Below are positions 1 to 12,156 of a DNA stretch of 64,000 nucleotides, piece by piece; position 1 is the first letter of the stretch; every line of letters begins with the position of its first letter. The notes below the pieces were generated by a model, which was given only the letters and a program-made list of their open reading frames with translations, did no database searches and was not told where the DNA came from. Source of the DNA: Euptelea pleiosperma (taxonomy: Eukaryota; Streptophyta; Magnoliopsida; Ranunculales; Eupteleaceae); contig CM068547.1 in the NCBI GenBank assembly GCA_035048495.1, positions 8,704,650 through 8,768,649 of the forward strand. Direction: 5' to 3'. A program made the position numbers and the translations under genes.

Positions 1-443
1 GAGAACACATATTTCAATCATGTGAGAAAATAAATTTGTATTTTTAGGTGGAAACGAATTCTCACCTATCCTAGATGGGAAATGCTTTCCGGGGTTAGTA
101 GAGAAAATTATCCAGATTTAAATGGCTTCGTAGGGTAAATTATACAGATTTAAAATGGCTATCTAACAATGGACAGTTGTGTTTTCCCAAGGAAAATGCA
201 ATTTTCCCACTTAGATTGGTAACAGTCGACAACATAAGAGAGAAGGGTGAGATGAAAGTCGAACCTAGCATGGGTCAGCTCGGGTTGCACAAGGCCTCAT
301 ATAGGATTCTAAAATTTCATCCATGTGGTTAGTGAGCTGGGGCCTTCTCCCACCTGGGCTGGGGGCCTTCATCTCGATCCCAACTCAATGCAGGAACATT
401 AGACCTAAGCCCTGCCCAAGGTGGGGATTGCCCAATCGAACTT
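1..443. other. Left flank, no gene recognised
   Basis: AT-rich sequence upstream of the LINE insertion. It has short open frames only and no recognisable protein or transposon end. The LINE target site lies at its right edge. Confidence 0.5.
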
Positions 444-459
444 ATATTGGCCCGCCCAT
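444..459. repeat. LINE target site duplication, left copy
   Basis: The 16-mer ATATTGGCCCGCCCAT occurs here and again, without mismatch, directly after the A-run at 7504-7519. This placement is what target-primed reverse transcription leaves, and it fixes both ends of the LINE. Confidence 0.93.
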
Positions 460-730
460 AGAGAACTTTTGCTGCTCAAAGAAATCAGCAAATCAGATGC
501 TAACACCCAACCCATCTCTCTCTAGCAACCAAAAATCTTCCACAACTCGCTCACCAGAGAGAGAGAGAGATGTAGCACGGTATAACTAAGATTTCTCTTT
601 GCTGATTTACCGGCGTTGGAGGCCAGTAACGCGAATCTTGTTCTCCGGTTTTCCCTTCTACATACAGCCATGTGTCATCTTATAATGACGAAGCGGGATA
701 AAACTTGAACACTTGTGGAAGAGTTAGGAG

Positions 731-3713
731 ATGGAGAAGACAACGATCAGAATCGAAAATAAGTATTTTGACATCTTGTGGAAAGGTAACAGAGGATTTA
801 TCTTACGGTAATCAAGTCAGAAACAGAAGAGTTGGATCGCATGCAAAGCAGAAACAGTAGAATGGATAGAAAAACTACTAACAGAGGCTGCCGGGAACTT
901 GCAAAGAGTGTATTGGTTTCAGAAGTTTAGATGTGGCGACGAAGCATGGTTAGCTGAGTTCAAAACCAACCGGTTCGGTGTCTTCCTTACTCTCCGCGAG
1001 TTAGGTGTACACAAGAACATAGCAATCAGGATTCCATTCGGAAACAATGGAGTGGGGTGGAAACGCATGGCAGATATGATGAAAAAAGTATCACAGTTCT
1101 TAGAAAAAAAAATACTTAAGCCTGCCAAGAAACTTCGCCCTCAGAAACGATGGAAACGATGGTGGGGAACCATATAGGAAAGACAATCCCACCGGCAGAA
1201 AACCACGAGTTGGAGAACACACGACCACAAGGAATCATAGTCCCAGCTTCCATCCTTATCTCCGAAGCAGCAAAGAAGTGGGACTCAGCAGTGGTTTGTG
1301 CAGCTACAGGGGCAAGCCCGGACTGGTGGGACATAGAACAAGTGCTGTTTCGAAGGGCGAAAGGAGAATCTATCACCAGAACGTACCACATTAATCAGTA
1401 TGCCCGAATCTTCTTTGCTCAAGATGAGAAATGCGCGAATAGATTGCTTAAGGGAAAATTCTTGAGAAGCAAAGACACTCTTGTATGGCTGAGGCCATGC
1501 ACAAAGGATTTTGGCATGTGGAGGAAAGCTGAAGCTTACGGGGATGCAACTTGTCTGTTGTTAGGTATTTCTGGAATACCTTATCGCCTGTGGAACTCCG
1601 GAACAATGAAGATGGTGGGAGACTGGGCTGGGGAGCACATCGAAACAGCCCGATATCATCAACCCTCAACATGGAGGACTTATCACTTGCAAGGGTAATC
1701 ATCAGAAATAAAGGCAAGCAGTTCCCAACCCAGACAACACTAAAGTGTGGAACCAAGGAATACATTATATCTCTAGAAGTACTGAAATGTTTACCAGAGA
1801 TGTTGCCGGAAGAGCTATCGGAGAAACAGTCGGCAAAACAACCGGGGAAGACAACCATCGCTGGGGAGAGCATCGCTGACAAGAGATGGGTTGACGTGGC
1901 GCGATCTGATGGGCATAGGACAGTCAATGACCTTCAGCAAAGTCAGGGGGATAGCCAATCAAGTGACCATATCGTTTGGCTGAGGGAAGAAGCAACCCAA
2001 AAAGGCTGTAATAGCAGGTGCTTTGAAATAGGGTCTAGTTCCCATTCGGTATCCTCGTACGAAAGGCAGAGGCAGCGTGCCCAAGGAACGAGACCTCTTG
2101 GAGGGAACACAATATTTCAAATAGAGACAGCTGTTCATGAAATGGTTAGCTCACCCTTTCAGATGGATGCACGGAATTGTGTTGACGGCCAGATCGAATG
2201 CAGCAACGTAAATCAAAAGGCCAGGCTCAATACAAATGTAGTAGTATGTGGCAAACAAACAGTCTTAGTTGACCATGCAGAGCTGGGGAAAGAATCTGAA
2301 TTAACAGGAGATAACGAGGTGGCAGCAGTTGATAGAGAGTTGCAGCAAAACGGCTCACCACGGTCTGAAATGGACTTTATAGAAGCGGCAGAAATTGAAA
2401 AGGTGGATGGACCAGAACTAGTCAATCAGGATATGGGCCCTACCTCAACAAGCCCAGCCAAATGTCTAAAGACAAAAGACTTCCTAGACTTCCCAAGTGC
2501 AGGGACTGCAACAACCTCAGTAGAGGCTCAAGACAAGGCAGCACAAAGCACTATGTATAACTGTCCGGCAGATGGAATTACTCTTGAAGTGGAGATCGAA
2601 CCTCATAGGCTGAGAGAGATGAAGAACTCCAAAGGCCACAAAGGGTTCCCCCTTCGTCGAAAGGCCGTGTGGAAGGAACCCTTGGAGGCATGGACCAGGA
2701 AGGCACAAGCATCCACTATCAACTTGGTCAAAGTCTTCGATAGGATAGCGGAGGGATTGGAAACACGCCATAAACCACAGCCGACTGACAATGATTCGCT
2801 CACAAAAGATCTTCAAAGAGGTGGTTTGTTAGAGATGCCGAGGACAGTGAACGTAGAGGTCGTTGTCGACAAGGCTGACCCTTCCCAAAGTAAACAAACC
2901 ATGAACGAAGGATTGGTGGTCTACGATCCAAAAGCTTCGCCACATCTCACAGGTACTTCACTTACTCATTCTCAACTTGATTTGTTTTTTGACAGTAAGA
3001 ATTTTCTCATTCAAATTCACCTTTTCGAGAACCAACTTCCTTGCTTCCCTTCTTACATCTATAACATTAACTCACTTCCCTCACACCGCACCCTGAACAT
3101 CCTGAATAGGGATTGGCAAGATACCAGGCTCCTCGGTACGATGTTACAAGGTTGGAATCAATATTTAGGTGACAATCAACCTGTTTGCTCACCCCACAAC
3201 AGGTCTAACATGTCTGATAATATCAATCATGTCTGTCTTCATAGCAATGCGAGATTGGAACCTCCCATAGGTAGTGTCTCTCACAAGTTAGAGGAGTCCC
3301 CATCACCAGAATTAAGTGGGAATGAGAGCCCATTGAGTCAGGAACACATCTCCGTTACAGTAGACCAGGTTGTGACGGTAGGACAGGAGTTGGGATTAAC
3401 ATTTTTAGGCAACACAGAGACCTCATTAAAGCTTATTGAAAATGTTTTGGGTAGAAAGGTAGATCACAACAAGAAGACTAAGGAGTCTAGAAAGGGTAGG
3501 GAGCAGCCCAACGAGGAGGACCAACTGAAGGTCGGGGGAGCTAGCTCTGCCTACTCCCTCAGACCTAGGAAGGGAAACATAAAGAAAGATGCTAGGAGTA
3601 GGAGCTTGAATCCCTACAACTTAGAGTCAACGCTAGTGGAGATTCACGTTGAGGATTTAGCAAGCCAAGCGATTGAGAAGGGTAAAGGAGGGGAGGCGTC
3701 AGAGATCTGCTAG
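731..3713 (+). pseudogene. LINE ORF1 (RNA-binding chaperone type), frame-disrupted
   Basis: ORF1 of plant L1 elements encodes a nucleic-acid-binding protein that coats the element RNA. The frame opens at the ATG at 731 (MEKTTIRIEN) and meets a TAA at 809-811. The same frame resumes with a segment (residue pattern EWIEKLLTEAAGNLQRVYWF) typical of the plant ORF1 N-terminus. It then shifts frame near 1140-1180 into a DUF4283-like part that includes GISGIPYRLWN (about 1570-1600). It shifts again near 1650-1690 into a long open frame ending at 3713. The C-terminal half is low in recognisable motifs, and I saw no CCHC zinc knuckle. The 50-base gap to ORF2 is usual for such elements. Confidence 0.85.
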
Positions 3714-3763
3714 AAAGTGGTTAAAAGGTCCGATTCTGTAGTAGTAGGTAGAGTCTGGTATTC

Positions 3764-6700
3764 ATGTCTTTTAACATCTTAACTTGGAACGTTAGAGGGC
3801 TTGGTTGTAACACTAAGAGAGCGGCAGTTAAGAAGATCATCCTTCTACACAAACTACAATTGGTTGCAATCCAGGAAACAAAATTGATTAAAATTGACTC
3901 AGAAATGGTACGTCAATTATGGAAAGGACACCAAGTTGGTTGGTGCTTCTCCCCTTCATTAGGTGCCTCAGGAGGGATTCTTGTCATGTGGGACTTAGAC
4001 TCTATTAAGATGCTAGACACTCTCATAGGAGCATTTTCAGTTTCTATTCTAGGTAAACTCAAGGGGGGAACAAGCGAATGGGTGTTTTCAGGCATATACG
4101 GTCCGGTTAAACAGGAAGACAAGCATCACTTTTGGCAAGAACTGGACGATATTCGAGGTTTGTGGCAAGCGCCATGGTGCTTGGGAGGGGATTTTAACGA
4201 GATAGTCCTAGCATCAGACAAGAAAGGAGGAACACGCAAAGTTCGAGGCATGAAACTCTTCAATAAATTCATAGAAAGAAATGGGCTAATAGACTTGCCT
4301 CTAGTGGGAAACTCCTACACTTGGACAAACAGCCAAGCTAACCCCTCACTTAGTAGACTTGACAGATTTCTAGTGGATGATGCTTGGGCGGAGTCTTTCC
4401 CCAGACTAGTTCAAAAAGGACTTCCTAGGATCACATCCGACCACATTCCAATACATTTAGCCTGTGGAGAATACAAGGTGAGAGCTAGGCCCTTTAGATT
4501 TGAGAACATGTGGCTTAAGGTGGAAGGTTTCATAGAGAAAGTGAAAGAATGGTGGGAGTCCTTTAAGTTTGGAGGTAGCGCAGGTTCTATCCTCAGGAAT
4601 AAGTTAAAAGCCTTAAAAGAAAAAATTAAAGATTGAAACAAAAATGCACTAGGGAAGATGAAAAGAATTAGTGAACAAATTAAGGAGTTAGATGTTAGGG
4701 AGGAAACAAGGCCATTGGAGGATGGAGATTACAGACTTAGGGAGGAACTCAAGATAGAATATCAAAAATGGGCCCTACTGGAAGAGATCAGTTGGAAACA
4801 GAAGTCTAGAGTGAAATGGTTGAAGGAAGGCGACCTTAACACAAGATTTTTTCACTAGGTGGCAAATCACAGAAGAAGAAATAATCACATTGAATCCATC
4901 AAGATAAAGGAGCAAACCTTGGTGGATGAAGTGGATATTAGAGAGGGCATAGCTTCTTTCTACAAGAACTTATACAAGGAAACATATGAGGAGAGACCTC
5001 TCTTAGATGGCCTAGTCTTCGACACGATCAGTGAGGAGTCCAGAATAGGTCTCGAGGACAAATTTAGTGAGGAGGAGGTTAAGAGGGCTGTGTTCGAAAT
5101 GTCGGGGAATAAAGCTCCAGGCCTGGATGGATTCACGATAGCTTTTTTTCAGGAATGCTGGGATATTGTTAAGATCGATCTGATGAAAGTCTTCGAAGAG
5201 TTGCACTCAAGGAATTTCTTGGATTATGGGAGCAATCAAACCTTTATTGTCTTAATACCAAAACAAAAGGAGCAGAGGACATCTCAGATTTCAGGCCCAT
5301 CAGTTTGATTGGAAGCACATACAAGATAGTGGCCAGAGTCTTAGCGTCTAGGTTAAAGAAAGTTATGGGCGAAATCATATCTGGAGAACAAGGTGCCTTT
5401 GTGAAAGGCAGACAAATACTGGATGGAATCCTTATTGCAAACGAGTGCATAGAGTCCAGACGACGCTCCAGGGAGGCCGGCTTGGTATGCAAAATAGACC
5501 TAGAAAAAGCTTACGACCACACAAACTGAAAATTTCTAGACTACCTTCTTGGGAGAATGGGATTCGGGGTCAAATGGAGAGAATGGATGAGAAAATGTAT
5601 CAGTTCACCTAGATTTTCAACTCTAGTGAACGGGTCTCCCTCAGGATTTTTTGACAGCTCTAGGGGCCTTAGACAAGGGGACCCACTGTCTCCCTTCCTT
5701 TTTATTATGGTAACCGAGGCTCTAGGGAGAATGATCTCGAAAGGTGTAGCTTTACAGAAATTAGAAGGGTTTAAAGTAGGCACCAATGGGGTGTTGATCT
5801 CTCATCTGCAGTTTGCCGATGATACTTTGATTTTCCTACCAAATCAGGCAAACCAAGTTAACTTCTTGAATAATTTACTTTGCTGCTTCGAGATCTGTTC
5901 AGGCCTCAAAATGAATTTCAATAAAAGCAAAATTATGCCTATAGGAGAGGTGGATGAAGTCGAGAGGTTGGCTAGAATTTTAGGATGTTTATCTGGATCT
6001 CTTCCCTCTACCTATCTCGGTTTACCATTGGGGGCACCATCCAGAGCTAAAGCGATTTGGGATCCTGTAGTAGAAAGGATGCGGCGCAGGCTAGCGGGCT
6101 GGAAAGGTAAGTACCTATCCAAAGGAGGGAAAGTAACTTTGATCAAAAGTACTTTGTCTAGCCTACCGGTGTACTTTCTCTCGCTCTTCTCAATCCCAGT
6201 GTCAGTGGAAAAGAAATTAGAAAGGCTCATGAAGAATTTTTTATGGCACGACCAGGAGAACTTGTTCAGATACCATTTGGTGAATTGGGCTCAGGCGTGT
6301 TTGCCTAGATCAAAAGGTGGGTTAGGTTTTAGAAGAATTGGACTCATGAACTCGGCCTTAATGGGGAAGTGGATATGGAGATTCGGTAAGGAGAGAAATA
6401 GTTTGTGGTGTAAGGTGATAGCTGGAATTCATGGGGAGGAAGAGGGGGGGTGGACGACAAATCCAACTAGAACCCCACATGGTTGTGGAGTATGGAAAGG
6501 AATCATGAAAACCAAAGACAAGATTATGGAAGGCTCAAAGTTAACTTTAGGAAATGGGACCAGGATAAGATTCTGGGAAGATACTTGGGTTGGGGACCTC
6601 TGTCTCAAGAAGTCTTTTCCTAGGGTGTTCTCTCTCTCACGTGGCAAAGGACAGACAATTGATCGTTTCTGGACCGGTTCTTCAAGGGAAACAAATTAGA

Positions 6701-7419
6701 ATTTGGACCTTAGAAGGAATCCTTTTGTGTGGGAGAAACAACAGATTGAAGTGTTGCTAGAATGCTTGAAGCTTTACCTTGTCAACATCTCAGAAGAGGA
6801 CTCCTTGGTATGGAAACATTCTAAATCAGGCATATTCTCGGTCCAATCCTTTTATAAACTCTTATCAACATCATCATACCCCACACCCACACTTCCTACC
6901 TCTTCCCCCAATATTGTATTATGGAAATCTATCGTACCTTTGAAAGTTCACTTCTTTGCTTGGGTAGCCACTCTTAACAAGATCCTTACTGTCGAAAATT
7001 TAATCAAGAGAAAATGGGTATTAGTGAATTTTTGTGTTATGTGCAAAGCTAATGGTGAAAGCACTAATCACATCTTTGTTCATTGTGAGTTTGTTCGACA
7101 GGTTTGGTCTCTTTTCCTTGGCCACATGAACTTATGTTGGGTGTTTTCGGAAACATTAGGCGAAGTCATGGAGAGCTGGACACAACAACCACCCATGGCA
7201 GCAAAAGGGAAGATGATTTGGAGAATGGTTCCTATGGCAATTGCATGGGGGGTGTGGTTAGAAAGGAATAGGAGAACATTCCAAGGCAAGGAAAGTTCGC
7301 TTCAAGAGGTCATCATAAACATTAAGGCACTAATTTACAGCTGGAGTAGTATCTCATTAGAGATGAGAGGAACGTTTTTTAGTGATATGGTTTTTAGGAT
7401 GGAGCATCTATTATGTTGA
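3764..7419 (+). pseudogene. LINE ORF2: endonuclease, reverse transcriptase, RVT zinc-binding domain, disrupted
   Basis: Domains in order: an apurinic-like endonuclease (3764-about 4480; ILTWNVRGLG, QETK, GGDFNEI, SDHIPIHL), a linker ending NTRFFH, a reverse transcriptase (about 5100-6300; FVKGRQILDG, GDPLSPFLF and the catalytic FADD at 5812-5823) and a C-terminal zf-RVT region (about 6870-7150; CVMCKANGESTNHIFVHC). The frame is broken by TGA 4634-4636, TAG 4856-4858, a one-base loss in an A-rich run near 5258-5262, TGA 5527-5529 and TAG 6697-6699. Two of the stops (4634, 5527) are at tryptophan positions and fit a TGG to TGA change. The catalytic residues survive, so the lesions look like scattered decay. 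No RNase H domain follows zf-RVT, unlike the fragments at 21.4 and 55.0 kb. Confidence 0.95.
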
Positions 7420-7503
7420 TTATGTAAGCATCTTTTGTTACTCTTTGAGATCTTCTCGATCTCCTTCCTTCTTAATATACATTTGACTTACCAAAAAAAA
7501 AAA

Positions 7504-7519
7504 ATATTGGCCCGCCCAT
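7504..7519. repeat. LINE target site duplication, right copy
   Basis: Identical 16-mer to 444-459. Its first A is shared with the end of the poly(A) run. Confidence 0.93.
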
Positions 7520-9224
7520 GTTGCATTCCTGCGTGGGAAAAGATGACCCACATTTTTTAGGGCTTTTTTGCTTCAACCCCTTGATAAATATTTTATAGTA
7601 GTGAAATCTCCTTGGAGTTTTCGTACTTTTGGTCCTGCCCCTTTGACTATATATACCATCATTGACCGAGTCAGAAACATTAACTCCATATTGTTCAGAA
7701 ATTGAAGATTACTTTTTGTTCTATTAACACTTTAGGGTCACAAGGTTAACGTTTCAAACTTGGTCAATGACAGTCAAAAACAGTCAAAGGGGAAAGATCA
7801 AAAGAATAAAAACTCAGGAGTGTTTCACTAATATAAAAGATTGATCAAGGGTGTCTTATGAAAAACCTTTTTTAATGTCGTCTAAACTCCATTGGGTAAT
7901 CTTTGATGACAGTGTCCATCATCAATGATGATGATGACAAACCACAGTATAAGCCATGTGGACGCTCTTAGAGAACACTGACTGTATCAATGTTTGGCCC
8001 ATCACTAGGGGGAGTATAGACAAAAATTCAATCGGATTAGTTATTTCTAACCATTGGATTGGAGTCTTTTTCATGGGTTTATTTTTAACCGTGTGAATCT
8101 AGCATTATTCTATGTACTTACATCGAAAGGTTAAAAATCACTGATCACGCTGATTTTTTGTACGTAGGTCCACCAAATGATGGACCAAACATCTATATAT
8201 ATGGTCAGTAGCCTCAAAGAGTACTGTGTCATGCGACTCATACTATCAGTCGCAAAGCTAGGATTTTGATACTATCTGTCGCAAAGCTAGGATTTTGTTC
8301 AAGGGTGGCAAGGAGGCACCCAATAACTCAGGGCCGTTTTGTTTAGTCTGTGCGGCCCTGGCGCATAGAAGCCGCTCCCCATACAACCTGTCAATTCTTT
8401 GTGGAGTTCACTTTTCATCACTATCTCCAGTGGCCAAAATTGGTGACTAGTGCCTCTCCACTTGACAAGTACCCCCGACAATGTCAGTAAACCCCATCCT
8501 CCTCCCAAAATGCCGCGAAGAATACTCTTTAAGGCCCACTAACCTTATGGATGTTTGGTCCGCCTCTTCATCAAGCTGAAATTTGGTATGTAGATCCACC
8601 AAGATGTAGACAAAACATCCATAAGGTTAGTAGGCCCTACAGTGAGCTCCACATACCAAATATTTTTCTCTCAAAAGTTGAGGGTGGTCACCTCTGGTTC
8701 CGCCACTGTGGTCCATCAAAGATTTAGTGTCTTCGTTGAGGTCTCATTTCATTGGCCACCACCACCTTAATGTATGACCTCTTTTGACCATTCAAATTTA
8801 GCCCAATGCGCATGTTTTCATGTGGCCCTGTTGTGAGCATAAAAAGGTGTCACGTGGCATATTCTTTTCTGGCCCACTGATCTATAAATAATTGGCCCAC
8901 CTTGATGGACCTATATATAAACCAAAAATCAGCTTGATTAGTGATCTCTAACCATATCTTTGCACCCTAAAATTCACTCAAAAATTTATCAAAAAAAAAG
9001 TTGCTCAAATTATTAACGGTTTAAAAGCACCCATGAAAATGCCCAAATCGAATGGCTAGAGATCGCCAATCGGGCTGATTTATTGTTATAGGTCCATCAA
9101 GGGTTGGCCAATCATTCATGGCCTCATGGGTCATTGGGCCCGAAATGAGTGCGCATTTTATGCTGACAAAGGGGCAAAGGAAAAATGTGCCTTTGGCTAC
9201 GAGGTGGATCAAAAAGTCCTAATA
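7520..9224. repeat. Degraded MITE remnants, no gene
   Basis: Three decayed relatives of the hairpin MITE family can be seen. One lies about 7905-8230 (arm motifs around GTTTGGCCCATC and the matching GGACCAAACATC). A small hairpin lies at 8535-8640, with the arm ACTAACCTTATGGATGTTT inverted in its second half. A third lies about 8800-9160. A 20-base direct repeat (GTCGCAAAGCTAGGATTTTG) occurs at about 8250 and 8278. No coding sequence is supported. Confidence 0.55.
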
Positions 9225-9233
9225 GAAGAGTTG

Positions 9234-9632
9234 GAGTAAAACTTCGCCTGACCGCCCATAGTCAGCAAAGTTACTGACCGACCACAATATGAGCCACGTG
9301 GTATATTTTTACAGGACACTGACCATATAGATATTTGGCCAATCCCTAAGTGGAACTACAAAACAAAAATCAATCTGATTAGTGATTTCAAACCTTTGGA
9401 TCCTTGTACTCCAAATAATGGTCAACAATGCCCAAATTCCAAAGGTTAAAATCAACCCATGAAAATGACTACAATCCAACGCTTAGAAATCACTAATCGA
9501 GCTGATTTTTGGTTTGTATATCCATCTAAGTATTGGCCAAACAGTCAGTGTCCTCTAACAATATGCCACATGGCTCATAATGTGGTTGGTCAGCAGTTTC
9601 GCTAATCGTGGGCGGTCAGTGAAGTCTTACTC
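9234..9632. mobile_element. Mutator-like hairpin MITE (GAGTAAAACTT family), copy A
   Basis: A 399-bp non-coding element with inverted termini (GAGTAAAACTTCGCCTGACC against the reverse complement of the right end). It is flanked by identical 9-bp duplications GAAGAGTTG at 9225-9233 and 9633-9641. A 9-bp duplication is the signature of Mutator superfamily transposases. The inverted repeat continues inward past the termini, so the transcript could fold into a hairpin with arms of roughly 150 bases and a loop of about 100. A G-box hexamer CACGTG lies in the left arm (9295-9300). It is the best-preserved copy and serves as the family reference. Confidence 0.88.
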
Positions 9633-9641
9633 GAAGAGTTG

Positions 9642-10109
9642 TGTCACCGCATGCACCTCGTGGGAGTGGTGATAGGGTATGTGGCGGTCCCACCACATCA
9701 CTTTCATTTGGGTCAGAGGACAAATAAGACATTGACACGTTGTAGAGCACACCCAATTAAAATTTAAGATATACACGTTAGTTAGGCCAAATGAATATAT
9801 ATTGTGTATTTGGTCAGGTCGGAACACATGGTTACGCGTAACGCAATTTCTCTCTTATAATTAATTAATTAGTGAGAGAGATGGTAACGTGTAACATTGC
9901 GAGCCGTGGAGCGGTGGAGTGGAGACCCCATTTGATCCGTTCCCTTCTCGACTTCTCTCTCAGTCGGCCCCTCCACCTCTCGTTTGTTCCGTGCTTCTGA
10001 CACGTGCCGTCGTATTCCGACAACACATCACCCACATGTTCTCATATATTACCCTTGATTCTAAACACAACTACGAAAATAACCCTGGGAGGCACAGCAA
10101 TTCGGGGTG
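9642..10109. other. Spacer, no gene seen
   Basis: No recognised coding sequence or transposon end. It includes a short TTAATTAATTAA stretch near 9860 and a pyrimidine-rich segment near 9950. Confidence 0.5.
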
Positions 10110-10425
10110 CGACAAAAAGTGGCCGTTGTAACGGTATAACGGACTGGGGCGTTACCGTTTTCTACATTATTGTAACGCACAAGGCCAAAAACGAAAAAAA
10201 CGGAAATAACAGGGGGGGGGGGGGACAAAAAAATTATATCGGAAAAATAACAGAAATAACCAACATTTTTTTAACAATTTTTTCAGAAAATAACAGTTTA
10301 TTTTCGTTATAATGGAAAAATAACGGCAGTTATAACAAAAATAATGGACGTTATAACGGAGGAGGTCCGAATCTGTTATAACAGCTGTTATTTTCGTTGT
10401 AACGGCTGCTTTTTAACCATTCGGG
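10110..10425 (+). repeat. AACGG-rich dispersed element, copy 1
   Basis: About 315 bp built around GTTATAACGG and its complement. It opens GGCCGTTGTAACGGTATAACGG and closes with CGTTGTAACGGCTGC before TTTTTAACCATT. Related copies lie at 34390-34700 (inverted), 39072-40995 (interrupted), 45175-45450 and 63825-64000 (inverted, cut by the window). It has no coding capacity. The G-run at 10211-10224 is a homopolymer inside it. Confidence 0.7.
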
Positions 10426-10635
10426 TTTGCTATTTAAAATGCGTATAAAATTTTGGCAAAAAAATTTTAAAAATTTACAAAAAAACAAAATATTGACAAT
10501 TTTGTTTTATAAAATGAATTTTCATATTCAAAACTAAATAATGCAGGAATAATTCGGAAATGTTCATGAAATTATTCGATCATGTTCAAAAAATGCGTGA
10601 ATTTTTTCAAACCTTTGAATAAGACTTTGTTTGGT

Positions 10636-10760
10636 TTAGAGGTCACTGAGGGACTGGCCAAACATCCATATGATCAGAGTCCACTAAGAGTGTGCCACGT
10701 GGCCTGTATTTTCATTGTGATAGAAGCATTTGTCAGAACGATGTGATAGAAGTTTTACTC
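10636..10760. mobile_element. Half of a hairpin MITE (GAGTAAAACTT family)
   Basis: Only the right arm remains: the GGCCAAACATCCATATG stem motif, the G-box CACGTG (10696-10701) and the terminal AGAAGTTTTACTC. The left half is absent. Confidence 0.7.
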
Positions 10761-10859
10761 CCATTAAAATGCTCAACTCCAACGACTTGAAATCATCAAT
10801 TAGCTACTTTTGGTGTCTAGGTCAAGGTTATTTTTGTGTAATCAAGTCAAGGTTTAGAA

Positions 10860-11055
10860 GAGGCTGCAGCTTTCACAGGATAACAGATTGGGGGTGTTCC
10901 TTAAAAAAATTGTAACCGACATGGGCAAGGGAAAAAAATGGATTTTCACGGAAAATCACGAAAATATCAACAATTTTTTTCAGAAAATAAAAACTGTTCT
11001 TAACATAACGGGCTTGGGGCATTACCATTTTAACAGCCCTTAAAATCGTTTAAAC
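10860..11055. repeat. Degenerate AACGG-type element
   Basis: Weak relatives of the AACGG element (GGATAACAGATTGGGG, ACATAACGGGCTTGGGGC, TTTAAACGACATTA) in the same order as copy 1 but strongly decayed. Confidence 0.45.
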
Positions 11056-11067
11056 GACATTATTTGA

Positions 11068-11566
11068 AGGGGTGACGTTAATTGCACACACCGTTTTTGT
11101 AGTGGCACACACTTCTTGCTGTGGAATGGTGTGTGCAATGTAGCTACACAGGAAAAAAAAAAAAAAAAAAGAAAGAAAAGAAGAAGAAGACCACCACCAG
11201 GTTCGTCTCTCTTTCTCCTTAAAAAAAATCTTGCACTTATCGGCAAGCTTAGCTTGCCAATACGAACGAGAATTTTTTTTTAAGGGGGAGAGAGAGAGAG
11301 AGAGAGAGAGACAGAGGTGCGATGGTGGTAGTGGCAGTAGAAGAAGAAAAAGATGGTGGTGGTGCAGTGGTTGTGGCAACGGTGGTGGAAGAAGAAGACG
11401 ATGGTGTAGGTGCAATTGTGGTGGTGGTGGTGGTGTGGTGGTAGTGAAGAAGAAGATGATAGTAGTGGTGGATTCCTTTTTTCTGTTTAATTTTTTTTTT
11501 CTTTCTACTTTGGGTGTGTAGTTAAGTTGTGGGTGTCACTACAAAAAAGGTGTGTGCAAATAACGC
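11068..11566. mobile_element. TIR element with internal GGT/GAA low-complexity tract
   Basis: The left end (GGTGACGTTAATTGCACACACC, written in two parts: GGTGACGTTAATTG then CACACACC) is matched by the inverted right end GGTGGCGTTATTTGCACACACC. Each is followed inward by TTTTTGTAGTG, the complement of CACTACAAAAA. The interior is low-complexity purine and GGT repeat (11290-11460), which gives long open frames on both strands by composition only. I could not find a convincing target duplication, so the superfamily is open. Confidence 0.6.
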
Positions 11567-11835
11567 CACCAATTTTAAATCATAGTCTAGGTTACTAGTG
11601 GGCCAAGAAGAGTGTGCCACATGGCATTTTGATAGGGGGCGGCAAACTGGGTCCTCATTAGTGATGTGCTTCAAACCTGAGCACAGGACCTCTGCATCTG
11701 ACAAGTACATATCAGAAGCAGAGGCCTTGTGCTTCAAGCAAGCTGTTGAGCAAAATTCTGAACTCTTAGGGAGTTGGTCATTACAATTTCTCAAAACAGA
11801 AAGACCTAGCAAGCTGGTCCCCTCCCCCTTTGAGG

Positions 11836-12156
11836 TAGGGCTATCAATGTATGGAGGTCTATCTGCAAAAATGTAGTGTGGATGTTATCGGTATACTAAT
11901 ACATATATGTATTTTGTATGTTGAGCTCGGGTTGGGCCAAGCCTCAACCTTAACCCAACGCAATTTGATTAGGTTACCAAAAATCCGGCCCAAGCCCAAC
12001 CCAAATTCTGAAAGGGCTAACCTAACCCAACCCTAATGACGGGTTCATATTAAGGCTAACCTGAGGTGAGCCCTAATATGCTAGGTCGAGACTCCAGGCT
12101 AGATATTATCGGATCGGATTAGGTTATGGGATCGATCCGATCCATTTACAGCTCTA
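11836..12156. mobile_element. hAT-like MITE with GGGTTGGGCC-type interior
   Basis: The termini TAGGGCTATCAA and TTTACAGCTCTA are imperfect inverted repeats of the hAT kind. The flanking 8-mers CTTTGAGG (11828-11835) and CTATGAGA (12157-12164) agree at 6 of 8 positions, a decayed 8-bp duplication. The interior is rich in GGTTGGG/CCCAACC words shared with the elements at 15.0, 32.3 and 34.2 kb. Confidence 0.6.

Larger units (their letters stand above)
460..7503 (+). mobile_element. Full-length but inactivated L1-type LINE retrotransposon
   Basis: This is a 7.04-kb non-LTR retrotransposon with a 5' leader of about 270 bases, ORF1 (731-3713), ORF2 (3764-7419), a short 3' UTR ending CTTACC and an A-run (7493-7504). 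The identical 16-bp duplications on both sides show one insertion that is complete at its 5' end. LINEs copy themselves by nicking the target with the ORF2 endonuclease and reverse-transcribing their RNA in place. This copy cannot be autonomous: ORF1 has one in-frame stop and two frameshifts, and ORF2 has four stops and one frameshift. The duplication has no mismatch, yet the body carries eight disabling lesions. It was therefore either mutated before retroposition (mobilised in trans) or the short duplication has escaped change by chance. Confidence 0.95.

Noticed and set aside
11040..11521. Several overlapping open frames of 68-121 codons on both strands
   Set aside because: They arise from GGT/GAA and GA low-complexity sequence inside a TIR element. 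The peptides are homopolymer-like with no domain.
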